64,000 nt of DNA from Candidatus Zixiibacteriota bacterium. GTDB taxonomy: Bacteria; Zixibacteria; MSB-5A5; GN15; FEB-12. Position 1 is the first letter of the stretch; each line of letters begins with the position of its first letter. This document shows, in pieces, positions 36,976-43,305 of the stretch. The position numbers and the translations under genes are program-made. The notes beneath the pieces were generated by a model. It did no database searches and was not told the DNA's origin. It saw only the letters and a program-made list of their open reading frames with translations. The DNA lies in NCBI GenBank assembly GCA_024280215.1, contig JAJRQO010000036.1, forward strand, positions 62,001 to 126,000, read 5' to 3'.

Positions 36976-37332
36976 CTAATTATTATTTAAATATTCTTCA
37001 TCAGCTTTTTGTCTTGCTATTTCTATCTGTTTATCAAACTCCTTTGCTAAGATAGAGTCATCTTGTATTGCTATTTTTTTTAGTTGTTTGAGAAGTTTAT
37101 AACTTTCTATAGCACTTATACTATATGATTCAATATTATTCTTACTTGATGGCATTTTAAATTTTCCAACCCAAGAAATTATTCCTTTTGTTTTCAATCT
37201 TCCTTTTTTTAACCATTCAGGAGATTCAATCCCTTTGTTTTTATTTTGATATAATGTAACTAAGGTTAACATTAAAATTGAAATTACCACCCACTGTAGT
37301 ATAAGCTTTTCTATATTAATTTCTGATTTCAT
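36976..37332 (-). CDS. Small single-span membrane protein, function unknown
   Basis: 118 residues with one membrane span near the N-terminus (LILQWVVISILMLTLVTLY) and a Lys-rich, helical soluble part (YKLLKQLKKIAIQDDSILAK, QIEIARQKADEEYL). The frame stays open upstream of the ATG to a stop near 37449 and reads protein-like (SATISGVNYFNQ, KFGFILEHPKAETP) but without a usual start codon. The gene may therefore be the remains of a longer one cut by the repeat at 37430-37493. It is followed within 6 bases by the hydrolase gene. Confidence 0.5.
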   Translation of the reverse strand: MKSEINIEKLILQWVVISILMLTLVTLYQNKNKGIESPEWLKKGRLKTKGIISWVGKFKMPSSKNNIESYSISAIESYKLLKQLKKIAIQDDSILAKEFDKQIEIARQKADEEYLNNN

Positions 37333-37421
37333 TGGTGTTTCTGCTTTAGGATGCTCAAGAATAAAACCAAACTTTGATTCTTGATTAAAATAATTTACTC
37401 CTGAAATTGTCGCTGATTTTG

Positions 37422-37493
37422 TTTTATCAAAATTGTGAACTAACGATTAGATGTCAGTTCTCAATTCACATTCTGTAAATAAGGAACTGACAT
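37422..37493 (-). repeat. Approximately 72-base repeat, copy 1 (inverted relative to copy 2)
   Basis: On the minus strand it reads tgtcagttcc ... gaactgaca, then gttcacaattttgataaa. Copy 2 at 63808-63878 has the same layout on the plus strand. Within the repeat TGTCAGTTC and GAACTGACA are perfect inverted arms. Confidence 0.75.
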
Positions 37494-37511
37494 AACTTTT
37501 ACAATAACCTG

Positions 37512-37553
37512 ACCCTTCGACAAGCTCACAGCTTGCAAGCTGTTCAGGGTGAC
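37512..37553. repeat. CCTTCGACAAGCTC...GGGTGAC repeat with inserted AGCTTGCAAGCT
   Basis: The arms cccttcgacaagctc and ttcagggtgac surround a 12-base perfect palindrome AGCTTGCAAGCT (37530-37541), which also occurs twice at 40635-40663. Confidence 0.7.
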
Positions 37554-37564
37554 TCGGTGTTAGA

Positions 37565-37589
37565 CGGAACAGGCAAGCCTGTTCCCTAC
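37565..37589. repeat. Hairpin repeat, GGAACAGGC family
   Basis: GGAACAGGCAAGCCTGTTCC followed by CTAC; perfect 9-bp arms with a two-base centre. Confidence 0.85.
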
Positions 37590-37622
37590 ACAAAGCTAAC
37601 ACAATAAAGGCAACTTCGTTGC

Positions 37623-39020
37623 CTAAAACTTTGCCCAGCGGGGGACTCTTGGGAATGAGATAACGTCTCTTATATTTGCCATACCTGTGATATACATTAT
37701 CAGACGTTCAAAACCAAGACCAAAGCCGGCATGCGGACAGCTACCATATTTACGAAGTTCGAGATACCAGTAGTATGATTCCATGTTGTCCATCTGTTTT
37801 TTATCAATACGATTTTGTAAGACATCCAAACGATGTTCACGTTGCGATCCACCTATAATTTCACCAACACGAGGAACCAACACATCCATCCCCCGCACCG
37901 TTTTCTCATCATCGTTGACATACATATAAAATGGTTTGATCGTTTCAGGATAGTCATAGACGATAACTGGTTTTTTCATAATTTCTTCGGTTAAGAACCG
38001 TTCATGCTCAGTCTGCATGTCGATTCCCCATTTGACTTGGTATTCAAATTTATGTTTGGAATCTTCAAGCAGTTTGATTGCATCGGTATAGGAGATTCGT
38101 TCAAAATCAGAATCCAAGACAGACTGAAGTGAACCGATAAGTTCTTTATCAATCCATTGACCAAAAAATTTCATATCATCGGCACACTCATCAAAGGCAA
38201 ACTTTATAAGATACTTAATAAAACTCTCAGCCAAATCCATATTGTCAGGAAGTTCAGCCCACGCCATCTCTGGTTCAATCATCCAGAACTCAGATGCGTG
38301 ACGAGCGGTGTTTGAATTTTCTGAGCGGAATGTAGGACCAAAGGTATAAATATCGCCAAGGGCGGTCGCCATAATCTCACCCTCAAGCTGACCTGAGACC
38401 GTAAGGTATGCTTCCGAACCAAAAAAGTCTGAATCCCAATCGATGCCACCATCTTTTTTCGGAATGTTTTGAAAGTCTAAAGTCGAGACCCGAAACATAT
38501 CGCCAGCACCCTCACAATCAGAGGTTGTGATAATCGGTGTATGAATATGATAGAAACCTTGGTCTTGATAAAATTTGTGTACTGCATAGGCAAGTTTGGA
38601 ACGCATCCGAGTCACGGCACCAAATGTATTTGAACGAGGACGAAGATGAGCAATCTCACGAAGGTATTCCATCGTATGGCGTTTCTTCTGAAGCGGATAA
38701 GTAGAATCAGCCTCGCCGACGATATCAAGAGTGGCACCCTCGATTTCGTATTTTTGTCCTTTGCCCTGCGACTCAATAAGTTTTCCTTTGACTCGCACGG
38801 AACAACCAGTCGTAACCGATTTTAGAATTGGCATTGAATCAGGGTTGCCATAGACCGCCTGCAGGTTACCCATGCAGGAACCGTCATTGATATCTACAAA
38901 TGCGACTTCTTTACTTACCCGACTTGAACGCACCAATCCTAAGATAGTAACTTCAGTACCGAGTGCGACTTTATCTTCAAGAAGTATCTTCGCTATTTTC
39001 GTTCTACTTTTATAATCCAT
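37623..39020 (-). CDS. asnS: Asparaginyl-tRNA synthetase
   Basis: 465 residues, usual length. GAGG lies before the ATG. The N-terminal OB-fold (VTILGLVRSSRVSKEVAFVD, residues 25-110) binds the anticodon. The class IIb core follows with HLRPRSNTFGAVTRMRSKLA, FYHIHTPIITTSDCEGAGDMF, the AsnRS-like FGSEAYLTVSGQLEGE, motif 2 TFRSENSNTARHASEFWMIE and motif 3 GFGLGFERLIMYITG. The GSCPHAGFGLGFERL ending separates AsnRS from AspRS. It charges tRNA-Asn directly, so the cell need not depend on transamidation for asparagine. Confidence 0.95.
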   Translation of the reverse strand: MDYKSRTKIAKILLEDKVALGTEVTILGLVRSSRVSKEVAFVDINDGSCMGNLQAVYGNPDSMPILKSVTTGCSVRVKGKLIESQGKGQKYEIEGATLDIVGEADSTYPLQKKRHTMEYLREIAHLRPRSNTFGAVTRMRSKLAYAVHKFYQDQGFYHIHTPIITTSDCEGAGDMFRVSTLDFQNIPKKDGGIDWDSDFFGSEAYLTVSGQLEGEIMATALGDIYTFGPTFRSENSNTARHASEFWMIEPEMAWAELPDNMDLAESFIKYLIKFAFDECADDMKFFGQWIDKELIGSLQSVLDSDFERISYTDAIKLLEDSKHKFEYQVKWGIDMQTEHERFLTEEIMKKPVIVYDYPETIKPFYMYVNDDEKTVRGMDVLVPRVGEIIGGSQREHRLDVLQNRIDKKQMDNMESYYWYLELRKYGSCPHAGFGLGFERLIMYITGMANIRDVISFPRVPRWAKF

Positions 39021-39065
39021 AATTTCCTCTATATTTTCGATAACTCATTTATTCTATATTAACAA

Positions 39066-39091
39066 GTCCCTTCGACTCCGCTCAGGGTGAC
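39066..39091. repeat. CCTTCGACTCCGCTCAGGG repeat
   Basis: Same sequence as in 29597-29621, followed by tgacttg; a 4-bp CCCT/AGGG stem with an inner GAC...GCTC segment. Other copies lie at 29646-29669 (inverted) and 50550-50573 (inverted). Confidence 0.8.
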
Positions 39092-39244
39092 TTGCTTATA
39101 TTAAATTTATATTAAGATTGTAATAAAGCTAATTATCGGTTTTCTTGCAAGAAATTAAGCAGAAATTGAGTCGTAACAAAAATTAGTAAATTTCATGAAA
39201 CAAAAAGTTGTCAATCACAGTATAAGAAATAGACACAATAAATA

Positions 39245-39322
39245 GCTTACTATTAAATTAGTTCTATTTTTAAAAAAGCTTACTATTATTAAATAGGTCC
39301 TATTTTTAAATAGTTTACTAAA
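39245..39322. repeat. AT-rich direct repeats
   Basis: Two units of the form agcttactatta...aaat(t)ag(t/g)tc(c)tatttttaaa and a truncated third (agtttacta), period about 37 bases. Confidence 0.55.
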
Positions 39323-39343
39323 GTTCCCAACCTATCATACAAC

Positions 39344-39380
39344 AATCCCTTCGGACATCGAGAGTGTTCGAGGGGATTTT
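39344..39380 (-). terminator. Hairpin 1 downstream of tRNA-Lys
   Basis: AATCCC...GGGGATT arms around the centre acatcgagagtgtt. It shares that 14-base centre with hairpin 2 (39428-39462). On the minus strand both lie after the tRNA and may act as a tandem terminator. Confidence 0.45.
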
Positions 39381-39427
39381 CTTATGAGTACAATAGCATT
39401 GTTAGATAGATACTTCCAGATATAAGA

Positions 39428-39462
39428 AAACCCTCAAACATCGAGAGTGTTGAGGGTTTTTA
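39428..39462 (-). terminator. Hairpin 2 directly downstream of tRNA-Lys
   Basis: AACCCTCAA(C/A)A arms around tcgagag, with T runs on both sides; 25 bases after the tRNA 3' end on the minus strand. Confidence 0.6.
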
Positions 39463-39486
39463 TATAAAACGATAATAATCAAAAAA

Positions 39487-39558
39487 TGAGGGTGGATGGA
39501 ATCGAACCATCGACAACCTGCTTAAAAGGCAGATGCTCTACCCCTGAGCTACACCCCC
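39487..39558 (-). tRNA. tRNA-Lys (anticodon UUU)
   Basis: Read on the minus strand it folds fully. The acceptor is GGGGGTG with CACCCTC (one G.T). The D arm is GCTC...GAGC. The anticodon arm is TCTGC-CTTTTAA-GCAGG with anticodon TTT. The T arm is GATGG-TTCGAAT-CCATC, then discriminator A. The 3' CCA is not encoded and must be added. 72 bases. A plus-strand open frame across it is just its antisense. Confidence 0.96.
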
Positions 39559-39665
39559 ATAACACTACCGAAGTAGTGGTTCAGGTGATTGCTAAAATAC
39601 AGATTTCCATCCATTTGTCAAACTTTATTTCAAAAAATTTACAGATTCTTAAAATGACTGGTTTG

Positions 39666-39686
39666 TGACATTTAAGAGAATAAAAT
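39666..39686 (+). repeat. 21-base direct repeat, left copy
   Basis: TGACATTTAAGAGAATAAAA then T; the right copy is at 40495-40515 with two differences. They flank the 7TM gene. Confidence 0.5.
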
Positions 39687-39722
39687 AGACTTTAATAGTC
39701 TAATTATATTAAAGGAGACAAA

Positions 39723-40448
39723 ATGACCACAGAACAGCTGATACAGCTCTCACATTATATTCCTATTTTGACAACATTTATTTCAGTATATTTTGCATAT
39801 ATCATTTTATCACGCTATATGGAGAAAAAAGAAGCCTTTTACATGCTTTGGTGGGGGTTAGGCGTGATTGCATACGGTGCTGGTACATGTGTCGAGTCGA
39901 TTAATACTTTATTTGGTTGGTCTGAGCTAAATTTTAAGCTTTGGTATATATTAGGAGCATTGTTAGGTGGAGCTCCACTTGCGATTGGCTCGGCTTATCT
40001 GCTGATGGGGAAAAAAATCGGTCATATCTCGGTTTGGATACTTCTCACAACGGTATCAATTACTTCGGTATTTGTAATTCTATCTCCTATCAATATGTCG
40101 CTGGTCGACCCATTGATTATGAATGCAAAAGTGCTCGAATGGCAGTCGATTCGTAAAGTGTCGCCATTTATAAATGGGATGGCTGGGATTTTCTTAATTG
40201 GTGGGGCATTTTACTCAGCATTTAATTTCCGTAAAGTAAAAGAATATCGAAATAGGTATATTGGAAATATCTATATCACCATCGGAGCGATTTTACCTGG
40301 TATTGGCGGTGGATTCAGTCGTGGTGGATTTACCGAGGCTCTGTATATTGGCGAATTTGTAGGAATTCTGATGATTTGGTTTGGGTATATGTACTGTAAA
40401 CGTCCAGTAATTTCAGAACAATCAGTTCAAACAACCTCAAGCAGATGA
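39723..40448 (+). CDS. Seven-span membrane protein, function unknown
   Basis: 241 residues with a strong GGAG 7 bases before the ATG. About seven hydrophobic segments fill the whole length (IPILTTFISVYFAYIIL, AFYMLWWGLGVIAYGAG, LWYILGALLGGAPLAIGSAY, ISVWILLTTVSITSVFVIL, VSPFINGMAGIFLIGGAFY, IGNIYITIGAILPGIGGG, IGEFVGILMIWFGYMYC). Short loops contain Arg/Lys on the cytoplasmic side. No catalytic motif is seen and no family is named with confidence; the layout resembles small 7TM sensor or carotenoid/rhodopsin-size proteins, but without a retinal lysine pattern that I can identify. Near-identical 21-base sequences (TGACATTTAAGA...ATAAAAT) stand before and after the gene. Confidence 0.6.
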   Translation: MTTEQLIQLSHYIPILTTFISVYFAYIILSRYMEKKEAFYMLWWGLGVIAYGAGTCVESINTLFGWSELNFKLWYILGALLGGAPLAIGSAYLLMGKKIGHISVWILLTTVSITSVFVILSPINMSLVDPLIMNAKVLEWQSIRKVSPFINGMAGIFLIGGAFYSAFNFRKVKEYRNRYIGNIYITIGAILPGIGGGFSRGGFTEALYIGEFVGILMIWFGYMYCKRPVISEQSVQTTSSR

Positions 40449-40578
40449 ATCATTTGAAGTTAGTGAAAATTTACTACAAACCATGACTTTATAATGACAT
40501 TTAAGAAGATAAAATGTATATAATTAGTCTGCGAATGCGATTAGAACAAAAGTTTAGATATACCTTATTATACCTCTT

Positions 40579-40610
40579 AAAAAAAGCCTGCTCCTCCGCA
40601 GGCTTTTTTT
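40579..40610 (+). terminator. Terminator downstream of the 7TM gene
   Basis: AGCCTGC-TCCTCC-GCAGGCT with A run before and TTTTTT after; 130 bases beyond the stop. Confidence 0.9.
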
Positions 40611-40634
40611 ATTGCAGCTAAATAGCTGTCTCAC

Positions 40635-40663
40635 AGCTTGCAAGCTGAGCCAGCTTGCAAGCT
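40635..40663. repeat. Two copies of palindrome AGCTTGCAAGCT
   Basis: Perfect 12-base palindromes at 40635-40646 and 40652-40663, separated by gagcc. A third lies inside the repeat at 37512-37553. Confidence 0.75.
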
Positions 40664-40767
40664 TAGGCAGTCTGAAGCCTGTTTTTTTATATCAAAATAT
40701 TCTTTTCAACTCATATTAAATAAAATTGAATCATGTTCTTATCATCTATTAATAGGAAATTAAAAAG

Positions 40768-40802
40768 TAAAAAAAAGCTGTCAGGCGGGGACACCTGACA
40801 GC
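40768..40802 (-). terminator. Terminator of the purA-FKBP transcript
   Basis: Minus strand GCTGTCAGG-TGTCCCCG-CCTGACAGC followed by TTTTTTT. Perfect 9-bp stem. Confidence 0.92.
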
Positions 40803-40851
40803 ACAAAATAACAATATCCCCGTTTTCACGAGGATTATATTTTATATCTGC

Positions 40852-41367
40852 TTATTTAACACTCATCATTTCAGTTTCAAAAATCATATAGGTATTGGCA
40901 GGGATCAATGGTGGACGACCGCCTTTACCATAACCCAAATCTGGTGGAATAATAAGCGTACGTTTACCACCTACTTTGACACCAACAAGACCTTCGTCCC
41001 ATCCACGAATCATACGACCCGCACCAAGTCGGAATGGAAGAGGAGTTCCACGTTTTACAGAACTATCAAATGGTTCACCAGATTTTTTACCATCAATATA
41101 TAACCATCCAGTATAATGCACTTCAATATTATCACCTTTTTTAGCTTCAGTGCCATCACCAATTTTAGTATCAAAATACTGAAGACCTGATTTTGTCGTT
41201 ATGATTTTAGGTCCTTTAGATTCGGTTGAATCTTTTTTCATTTCCATTTTATGTCCCATTTTGTGTTCTGTAGTATCCATCTTATGTTTGTATTCTGTAG
41301 AGTCACCAGCAAAAGCGACTGAAGAACAAATCATAAGAGCTGTTAAAGTTAATAAAGTTTTTTTCAT
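40852..41367 (-). CDS. Exported FKBP-type peptidyl-prolyl isomerase
   Basis: 171 residues from the ATG at 41367, placed 8 bases after AAAGGA; the longer start at 41385 includes that site. Signal peptide MKKTLLTLTALMICSSVAFA. Residues about 21-48 form a His/Met/Lys-rich stretch (HKMDTTEHKMGHKMEMKKD), then one FKBP domain (GDNIEVHYTGWL, KSGEPFDSSVKRG, LGAGRMIRGWDEGLVGVKVG, IIPPDLGYG, PLIPANTYMIFE) with the active-site aromatics and the Tyr/Trp/Phe set intact. It speeds proline isomerisation during folding in the periplasm. It lies 14 bases after purA. The His/Met stretch could bind metal. Confidence 0.92.
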   Translation of the reverse strand: MKKTLLTLTALMICSSVAFAGDSTEYKHKMDTTEHKMGHKMEMKKDSTESKGPKIITTKSGLQYFDTKIGDGTEAKKGDNIEVHYTGWLYIDGKKSGEPFDSSVKRGTPLPFRLGAGRMIRGWDEGLVGVKVGGKRTLIIPPDLGYGKGGRPPLIPANTYMIFETEMMSVK

Positions 41368-41381
41368 AATTTTTCCTTTTT

Positions 41382-42668
41382 TCATACTAAGACTTTAATA
41401 GTTTCTGCTCTTTTTGCACCCGTTGATATTATACAAATTTTGACGTCTAAATCTTCAATTATATAATTCAGATATTTTTGTGCATTTTCAGGCAACTCAT
41501 CAAAATGTACCTTCCCTGTTGTTGGGTCTGACCAACCAGGGAATGATTTATAAATCGGTTTAACATGTTGTAGTTCCGCCAAATCAAGCGGTACTTCATC
41601 AAGGGTCTCGCCATTTAATTCATATCCAACACACACTTTTAGTTCTTCCAGACCGTCCAAAACATCAAGCTTGGTAATAGCAACTGAATCGACACCATTG
41701 ATACGCACAGCATGACGAAGCGAAACTAAATCAAGCCAGCCACATCTGCGAGGTCGCCCAGTCGTCGCTCCGAACTCATCCCCTTTACGGCGGAGTTCTT
41801 CACCCATCTCGTCTACAAGCTCTGTTGGAAATGGTCCCGCACCAACACGAGTTGTATATGCTTTGACAATTCCAACAACTTCATCAACCATCCGAGGTCC
41901 CATACCTAAGCCAGTAAAAGCACCACCCGAAGTTGTGTTTGATGATGTCGCATATGGGTAAGTTCCAAGATCAACATCAAGCATTGAGCCTTGAGCACCT
42001 TCAAAGAGAATTTGTTTATTCTCTTTATATGCTTTGTGTAAAAGAAGCGAGACATCAACAGCAAGTTCTTTAAACAAATCTGCCATTGCCATCAAGTCAT
42101 CAAAAGTTTTGTCGAGGTCGGCACGTTCATCAGTTGAACCAGTAAAATATTTTGCTTTGATTTCTTTCTGATACTCAAGACGTTTTTTCAACCTGTCAGG
42201 TGAAAAGATATCAGCAATACGGATACCATGACGTGCGACTTTGTCAACATAGGCAGGACCTATACCACGTTTGGTTGTACCAATCGATGCGGTACCACGT
42301 TTTGATTCTTCGACAGCATCTATCATTTTGTGATACGGCAAAACAAGATTTGCCGCTGATGAAATAAAGAGTCGACCTTTGTAATCGATTCCCTGTTCGG
42401 TTAGAAAATCGAGTTCTTCTTTAAATCCGAATGGATCTAAGACAACACCATTTCCTATGACACAAATCTTTCCAGGATGAATAATCCCAGATGGTATCAA
42501 ATGCAGTACATACTTTTTGTCTTCGACAATAATCGTATGACCAGCATTTGCACCGCCTTGAAAACGAGCGATAACATCAGCATCGGCAGCAAGGAGATCG
42601 ACAATTTTGCCTTTTCCCTCATCGCCCCATTGACATCCAACAATAATTCTGTTTTTTCCCATGTTCAT
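41382..42668 (-). CDS. purA: Adenylosuccinate synthetase
   Basis: 428 residues, usual length. It joins IMP and aspartate with GTP, the first step from IMP to AMP. P-loop GCQWGDEGKGKIVD at the N-terminus with the catalytic Asp, then AGHTIIVEDKKYVLHLIPSG with the catalytic His, GTTKRGIGPAYVDKVARHGI, EGAQGSMLDVDLGTYPY, GVVKAYTTRVGAGPFPTE-like segment, and TTGRPRRCGWLD. Start could be either of two ATGs (42668 or 42662). It lies 16 bases after engB and upstream of the FKBP gene: a compact minus-strand run lon-engB-purA-FKBP. Confidence 0.96.
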   Translation of the reverse strand: MNMGKNRIIVGCQWGDEGKGKIVDLLAADADVIARFQGGANAGHTIIVEDKKYVLHLIPSGIIHPGKICVIGNGVVLDPFGFKEELDFLTEQGIDYKGRLFISSAANLVLPYHKMIDAVEESKRGTASIGTTKRGIGPAYVDKVARHGIRIADIFSPDRLKKRLEYQKEIKAKYFTGSTDERADLDKTFDDLMAMADLFKELAVDVSLLLHKAYKENKQILFEGAQGSMLDVDLGTYPYATSSNTTSGGAFTGLGMGPRMVDEVVGIVKAYTTRVGAGPFPTELVDEMGEELRRKGDEFGATTGRPRRCGWLDLVSLRHAVRINGVDSVAITKLDVLDGLEELKVCVGYELNGETLDEVPLDLAELQHVKPIYKSFPGWSDPTTGKVHFDELPENAQKYLNYIIEDLDVKICIISTGAKRAETIKVLV

Positions 42669-42684
42669 CTATTTCTATTAAGGT

Positions 42685-43266
42685 TCATTTTTTCTTATTC
42701 ACTAAGGCAAAAACCGCTTGAAGAACTTCATCTTTTCCAGTGCCTTTGGTAGTTGAAAATGGTATCGACGTTAGACCGTATGCATTTTCAATCTGCCTTG
42801 CTTTACGATTTGTTTTGTCTCTTGTAATTTTATCAGTCTTTGTAATGATTGCCACACATGGCATCTCTTTTTCTGAGAGCCAACGGATAAGGTCTTCGTC
42901 TTCCGCATTTGGGTCTCTGCGACAATCTAAAAGAAGCATCAGTCCTGCCAAGTTTTGTGATGAGACTAAATAATCTTCAATCAGTTGACCCCATGATTCT
43001 TTTTCAACTTTTGATACTTTGGCATAGCCATAGCCAGGTAGATCAACAAAATAAAACTCCTCATTGATTAAAAAGAAATTGAGGGCTCTTGTCTTTCCTG
43101 GGGTTTGGGAAACTTTGGCAGCTTTTCGATGGCCGGTTATTTTATTCAGTAGCGAAGATTTTCCAACATTCGACCGCCCTGCAAAGGCGATTTGAGGTAG
43201 AGAATCTGTGGGTAGCTGATCTAATTTGTAAAATGAACCGATAAATTTAACGTCTATGTTTTTCAA
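42685..43266 (-). CDS. engB: Ribosome biogenesis GTPase EngB/YsxC
   Basis: 193 residues, usual length. A small essential GTPase that helps late assembly of the large ribosomal subunit. G1 GRSNVGKSSLLNKITG, G2 around SQTPGKTRALNFF, G3 VDLPGYGYAKV, G4 ITKTDKI, G5 region FSTTKGTG. PGYGYAKV and KTRALNFF are specific to the EngB family. It lies 39 bases after lon and 16 before purA. Confidence 0.95.
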   Translation of the reverse strand: MKNIDVKFIGSFYKLDQLPTDSLPQIAFAGRSNVGKSSLLNKITGHRKAAKVSQTPGKTRALNFFLINEEFYFVDLPGYGYAKVSKVEKESWGQLIEDYLVSSQNLAGLMLLLDCRRDPNAEDEDLIRWLSEKEMPCVAIITKTDKITRDKTNRKARQIENAYGLTSIPFSTTKGTGKDEVLQAVFALVNKKK

Positions 43267-43305
43267 ATCTCTTTATATCTTATTTCTATAATTTCTTTGT
43301 ACCAT

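Larger units (their letters stand above)
37333..37622. other. Spacer upstream of asnS stop, three repeats
   Basis: It holds the approximately 72-base repeat shared with 63.8 kb (37430-37493), a CCTTCGACAAGCTC-type repeat with an inserted palindrome (37512-37553) and a GGAACAGGC-family hairpin (37565-37589). Confidence 0.7.
39021..39486. other. Spacer between tRNA-Lys and asnS with repeats and paired hairpins
   Basis: No gene. It contains a CCTTCGACTCC repeat (39066-39091), an AT-rich direct repeat with partial units starting agcttacta / agtttacta (about 39245-39322) and two related hairpins (39344-39380, 39428-39462). Confidence 0.65.
40449..40851. other. Spacer with two terminators and palindromes
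   Basis: No gene. Right copy of the 21-base repeat (40495-40515), plus-strand terminator (40579-40610), two copies of AGCTTGCAAGCT (40635-40646, 40652-40663) and the terminator of the FKBP gene (40768-40802). Confidence 0.75.

Noticed and set aside
39486-39668. Plus-strand open frame of 60 codons (MRVDGIEPSTTCLKG...)
   Set aside because: It is the antisense reading of tRNA-Lys, a well-known artefact.
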